Shown piece after piece: positions 61,539-64,000 of a stretch of DNA of 64,000 nucleotides. Origin of the DNA: Arthrobacter pityocampae (GTDB lineage: Bacteria; Actinomycetota; Actinomycetes; Actinomycetales; Micrococcaceae); assembly GCF_002927275.1 (NCBI RefSeq), contig NZ_PRKW01000004.1, positions 248,001 to 312,000 on the forward strand, written 5' to 3'. The notes beneath the pieces were generated by a model that ran no database searches, was not told where the DNA came from, and saw only the letters and a program-made list of their open reading frames with translations. The stretch's first letter is position 1. The number at the start of each line of letters is the position of its first letter. A program made the translations under genes and the position numbers.

Positions 61539-63233
61539 ATGTACATCGCCGTGGCCCCCGGGCCGCCGACCCCGGACAGCCGGGACGCCGTCGCACTCCA
61601 GTCCCTGGACGCCGCCGGCGTGCGCCTCGGCGAGCCGATGGTGATGGCCCGTGACCGGTTCCCCGCCGCCGTCGCGCAGGCCGCCGGCCGGCGACCGGTC
61701 TGGGTCTGGTCGAGTACGCGGCTCTGGTATCCCGAGCTGCTGGCGGCGGGGGTCGACGTCGACCGCTGCCGTGACATCGCCCTGACCCGCGCCCTCCTCG
61801 CGAACTCGCCGTCCTGCGCTCCCTCGCCCTACCTGGCGTCGATCCGGTCCGCGGCGCTCACGGCGGACGGCACCGAACCTCCCCGGACCCTGCTCCCGCC
61901 GCCGCCCCCACCGAACCAGCACTCGCTGTTCGACGAGCCGCCCGAGGCCACGGGCCCGCTCCTCGACGACGTCGTGGAGGAGTTCACCCGGCAGCTGTCC
62001 ACCCTCGCCGACGCCACCGATCCCGGGCGCCTGAACCTCCTCGTGGCCGCGGAGTCCGCCGGCGCGCTGATCGCGTCCGAGATGGAACACTGGGGGCTCC
62101 CCTGGCGCAGGGACGTGCACGAGGACCTCCTCGAACGGACCCTGGGCCCGCGCCCCGTCGAAGGAGCCCGGCCGCTGAAGCTCGAACAGCTGGCCTTCGA
62201 ACTGCGCCGGACCCTGGGCAGCCCTACCCTCAACCCGGATTCCCCGCAGGAGGTCCTGCGGGCCCTGCATCGGGCAGGCATCGAGGTGAAGACGACGCGG
62301 TCATGGGAGCTCGAGCAGCAACGGCACCCGGCCATCGAGCCGTTGCTCGCCTACAAGAAGCTGTCACGGCTCTGGACGGCGAACGGCTGGAACTGGCTCG
62401 ACACCTGGATCCGGGACGGCCGCTTCCGGCCGGAGTACGTGGTGGGTGGCGTGGTGTCGGGGCGCTGGTCCTCCCGCGGAGGCGGCGCCCTGCAGATCCC
62501 GCGCCAGGTCCGTGACGCCGTCCGCCCCGACCCGGGGCATGTCTTCGTCGTCGCCGACGCCGCGCAACTCGAGCCCCGCGTCCTCGCCGCCCTCGGTCAG
62601 GACTCGGCGCTCGCCACGGCGGCCCGGGGCAGGGACCTCTACCAGGGCATCGCCGACCAGGGTTTCGGCGGTGACCGCGCGCAGGCGAAGCTCGCCATGC
62701 TCGGGGCCATGTACGGGGCGACGAGCGGCGACTCCGGGCGCCTCATGCCCCAGCTGACCCGGACGTACCCGCGGGCCATCGGCGTCGTCGAGGCGGCCGC
62801 GCGGGCCGGGGAGGCCGGAGACGGCGTGTCGAGCCACCTCGGCCGGGGCTGCCCGCCCGCGTCGGAGGAGTGGCGGGCACGGCAACGCACGACGACGGCG
62901 GAGGAGCAGCGCCGCGCGGACGGCGCGGCGCGGGCCCGTGGACGCTTCACCCGGAACTTCGTGGTCCAGGCGACCGCCGCGGAGTGGGCGCTGTGCTGGC
63001 TCGCGGAGATCCGGCGTCGGTTCGCGGAGAGCACCATCCCGGAGCCGCGCAGCCGGATCGCGTTCTTCCTGCACGACGAAGTGGTCCTGCACGTCCCCGA
63101 GGGCAGGGACGCCGAGGCCACGGCGATCCTCGCCGACGCCGCGCGGGCCGCGACCCGGCTGATGTTCGGGGAGATCCCCATCGAGTTCTCGATCTCGACG
63201 GTCACCGTCACGTCCTATGCCGACGCCAAGTAG
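61539..63233 (+). CDS. Family A DNA polymerase-like protein (bifunctional 3'-5' exonuclease/DNA polymerase family)
   Basis: A 564-aa protein. The palm motif A is DAAQLEPRVLA (about 339), the O-helix equivalent is AKLAMLGAMYGATSG (about 384) and motif C is FLHDEVVLHV (about 510). It is much shorter than PolI (about 900 aa) and lacks a 5' nuclease. The N-terminal 180 residues occupy the 3'-5' exonuclease position, but no DxE motif is visible, so proofreading is probably absent. GATGAT lies 6 nt before the ATG, a possible leaderless start. Confidence 0.9.
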   Translation: MYIAVAPGPPTPDSRDAVALQSLDAAGVRLGEPMVMARDRFPAAVAQAAGRRPVWVWSSTRLWYPELLAAGVDVDRCRDIALTRALLANSPSCAPSPYLASIRSAALTADGTEPPRTLLPPPPPPNQHSLFDEPPEATGPLLDDVVEEFTRQLSTLADATDPGRLNLLVAAESAGALIASEMEHWGLPWRRDVHEDLLERTLGPRPVEGARPLKLEQLAFELRRTLGSPTLNPDSPQEVLRALHRAGIEVKTTRSWELEQQRHPAIEPLLAYKKLSRLWTANGWNWLDTWIRDGRFRPEYVVGGVVSGRWSSRGGGALQIPRQVRDAVRPDPGHVFVVADAAQLEPRVLAALGQDSALATAARGRDLYQGIADQGFGGDRAQAKLAMLGAMYGATSGDSGRLMPQLTRTYPRAIGVVEAAARAGEAGDGVSSHLGRGCPPASEEWRARQRTTTAEEQRRADGAARARGRFTRNFVVQATAAEWALCWLAEIRRRFAESTIPEPRSRIAFFLHDEVVLHVPEGRDAEATAILADAARAATRLMFGEIPIEFSISTVTVTSYADAK

Positions 63234-63333
63234 CCGCAGGGCGGCCCGCGCATCGTCCGCCCGGTCCTGCGCGGGATCCCCCGTCACCGGGCCGGTTCGC
63301 CGAGCCCGTACGAGCGCCGCGGGGCCGGGAGCC

Positions 63334-63987
63334 TCAGAGCGGAGCCGGGATCTCCTGCGAACGGTCCCACGGCCTCGTCCAGCCGAGGCCGTCGAAGATC
63401 GCGTCCAGGAGCATCGCCGTGAATCCCCAGATCACGGCGTCCGGTGTGAGGAAGGCGGGGGTCCTGCTGACGAATCCGTTCCGTCGCACCACGGCCGTCC
63501 TCCGACGGGACGGGTCGAGGAGCGTGCTCACGGGGCACCGGAAGACGAGCTCCGACTCCGCGGTGTCCACCGCATGGACCGGGGACTGCTCCGTCCACCA
63601 GGCGAGCACGGGCGTGACCAGGAAGTTGCTGACCGGAAGCCCCACCTCGGGCAGCGTGCCCAGGATCTCGATGCCGTCGGAATCCACCCCGGTCTCCTCG
63701 CGTGCCTCGCGGAGTGCCGCTGCGCCTTCGTCCGTGTCCTCGGCGTCGATGGTCCCGCCCGGGAACGCCACCTGCCCGGGATGGTGGGCCAGCGAGCTGG
63801 CGCGCATCACGAAGAGGAGGTCGACGTCGTCGGGTGCAGGCCGTGATGGGGTGCCCGGCGGCGGGTCGCCGCGGGTCCCGAACAGGATGAGCACGGCGGC
63901 CCGCCGGCTCTTCGCGGGATCGAGCGTGGCGAACTGCCAGCCGTCCGCGCGCACGAGGCTCGTCGTCGTCACCTGCAGGGACTCCAC
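63334..63987 (-). CDS. CoA pyrophosphatase-type Nudix hydrolase
   Basis: A 217-aa Nudix protein. The Nudix box is GGTIDAEDTDEGAAALREAREETG (given as its key parts GGTID, REAREETG), and the upstream SSLAHHPGQVAFPGG is the UPF0035/CoA-hydrolase signature, pointing to coenzyme A pyrophosphatase activity. The GTG at 63,987 is the first start visible, but the frame stays open to the window edge, so the true start may lie beyond it. It is convergent with the polymerase-like gene. Confidence 0.88.
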   Translation of the reverse strand: MESLQVTTTSLVRADGWQFATLDPAKSRRAAVLILFGTRGDPPPGTPSRPAPDDVDLLFVMRASSLAHHPGQVAFPGGTIDAEDTDEGAAALREAREETGVDSDGIEILGTLPEVGLPVSNFLVTPVLAWWTEQSPVHAVDTAESELVFRCPVSTLLDPSRRRTAVVRRNGFVSRTPAFLTPDAVIWGFTAMLLDAIFDGLGWTRPWDRSQEIPAPL

Positions 63988-64000
63988 CCAGCGGACCAGC

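Overview
The window is high-GC bacterial chromosome of actinobacterial type, most like the Micrococcaceae (Arthrobacter and relatives). The evidence is the very high G+C, frequent GTG starts, ATGA/TGATG stop-start overlaps, the PaaABCDE/PaaZ/PaaR phenylacetate genes, an actinobacterial System II cytochrome c maturation cluster, a tad-like pilus locus with DUF4244 and Rv3654c-like proteins, and a 32-codon AURKAIP1/COX24-type ribosomal protein gene. No rRNA, tRNA, CRISPR array, prophage or intact insertion sequence was recognised.

Layout. 1-12,080 is phenylacetate degradation in two minus-strand operons: paaABCDE plus a partial enoyl-CoA hydratase, and paaJ-paaF-paaH-paaZ. Between them lie the TetR-family regulator gene paaR, an orphan helicase-associated-domain gene, and an AbiEi-like/DUF559 gene bracketed by palindromic repeats. 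Both paa operons carry a matching 20-bp palindrome just upstream. 12,190-20,360 holds an S9 oligopeptidase and a minus-strand beta-glucoside operon (binding protein, two permeases, GH1 glucosidase, LacI regulator) whose promoter is flanked by two near-perfect GTGGGAGCGCTCCCAC palindromes. 20,520-26,670 has a thioesterase/SGNH hydrolase pair, a tyrosine phosphatase, a VOC protein and the menaquinone genes menB-menE-menA. 26,670-32,510 has a repeat-rich gap and the cytochrome c maturation operon (histidine phosphatase, thioredoxin-like lipoprotein, ccdA, resB, ccsB). 32,600-38,470 has a yceI gene, rex, a glutaredoxin-like gene, a HAD-IB phosphatase, the small ribosomal protein gene, a truncated excisionase-type relic, an ArsR-type regulator and acuC. 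38,600-46,520 has Trk potassium uptake, a GT87 glycosyltransferase, proC, a TetR/alpha-beta-hydrolase divergent pair, a TIM-barrel protein and a Ppx/GppA protein. 46,570-55,450 has topA, a methyltransferase, trhO, a GNAT and an MrfA-type helicase with a tandem-repeat C-terminus. 55,510-61,420 is the tad-like operon. The window ends with a family A polymerase-like gene and a Nudix gene.

The regulatory signals fit the genes: palindromes at the phenylacetate, beta-glucoside and alpha/beta-hydrolase genes each pair with a nearby TetR or LacI gene, and at least eight genes show a -10-like hexamer exactly 6-7 nt before the start codon, suggesting leaderless mRNAs. The least explained features are a dispersed intergenic palindromic repeat family (core TCGGTGGGCA) that brackets the DUF559 gene and recurs 20 kb away, the 16-copy 9-bp repeat that ends the helicase gene, and the truncated excisionase-like gene. 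No clearly new multi-gene system was found; the repeat/DUF559 association is the best candidate.
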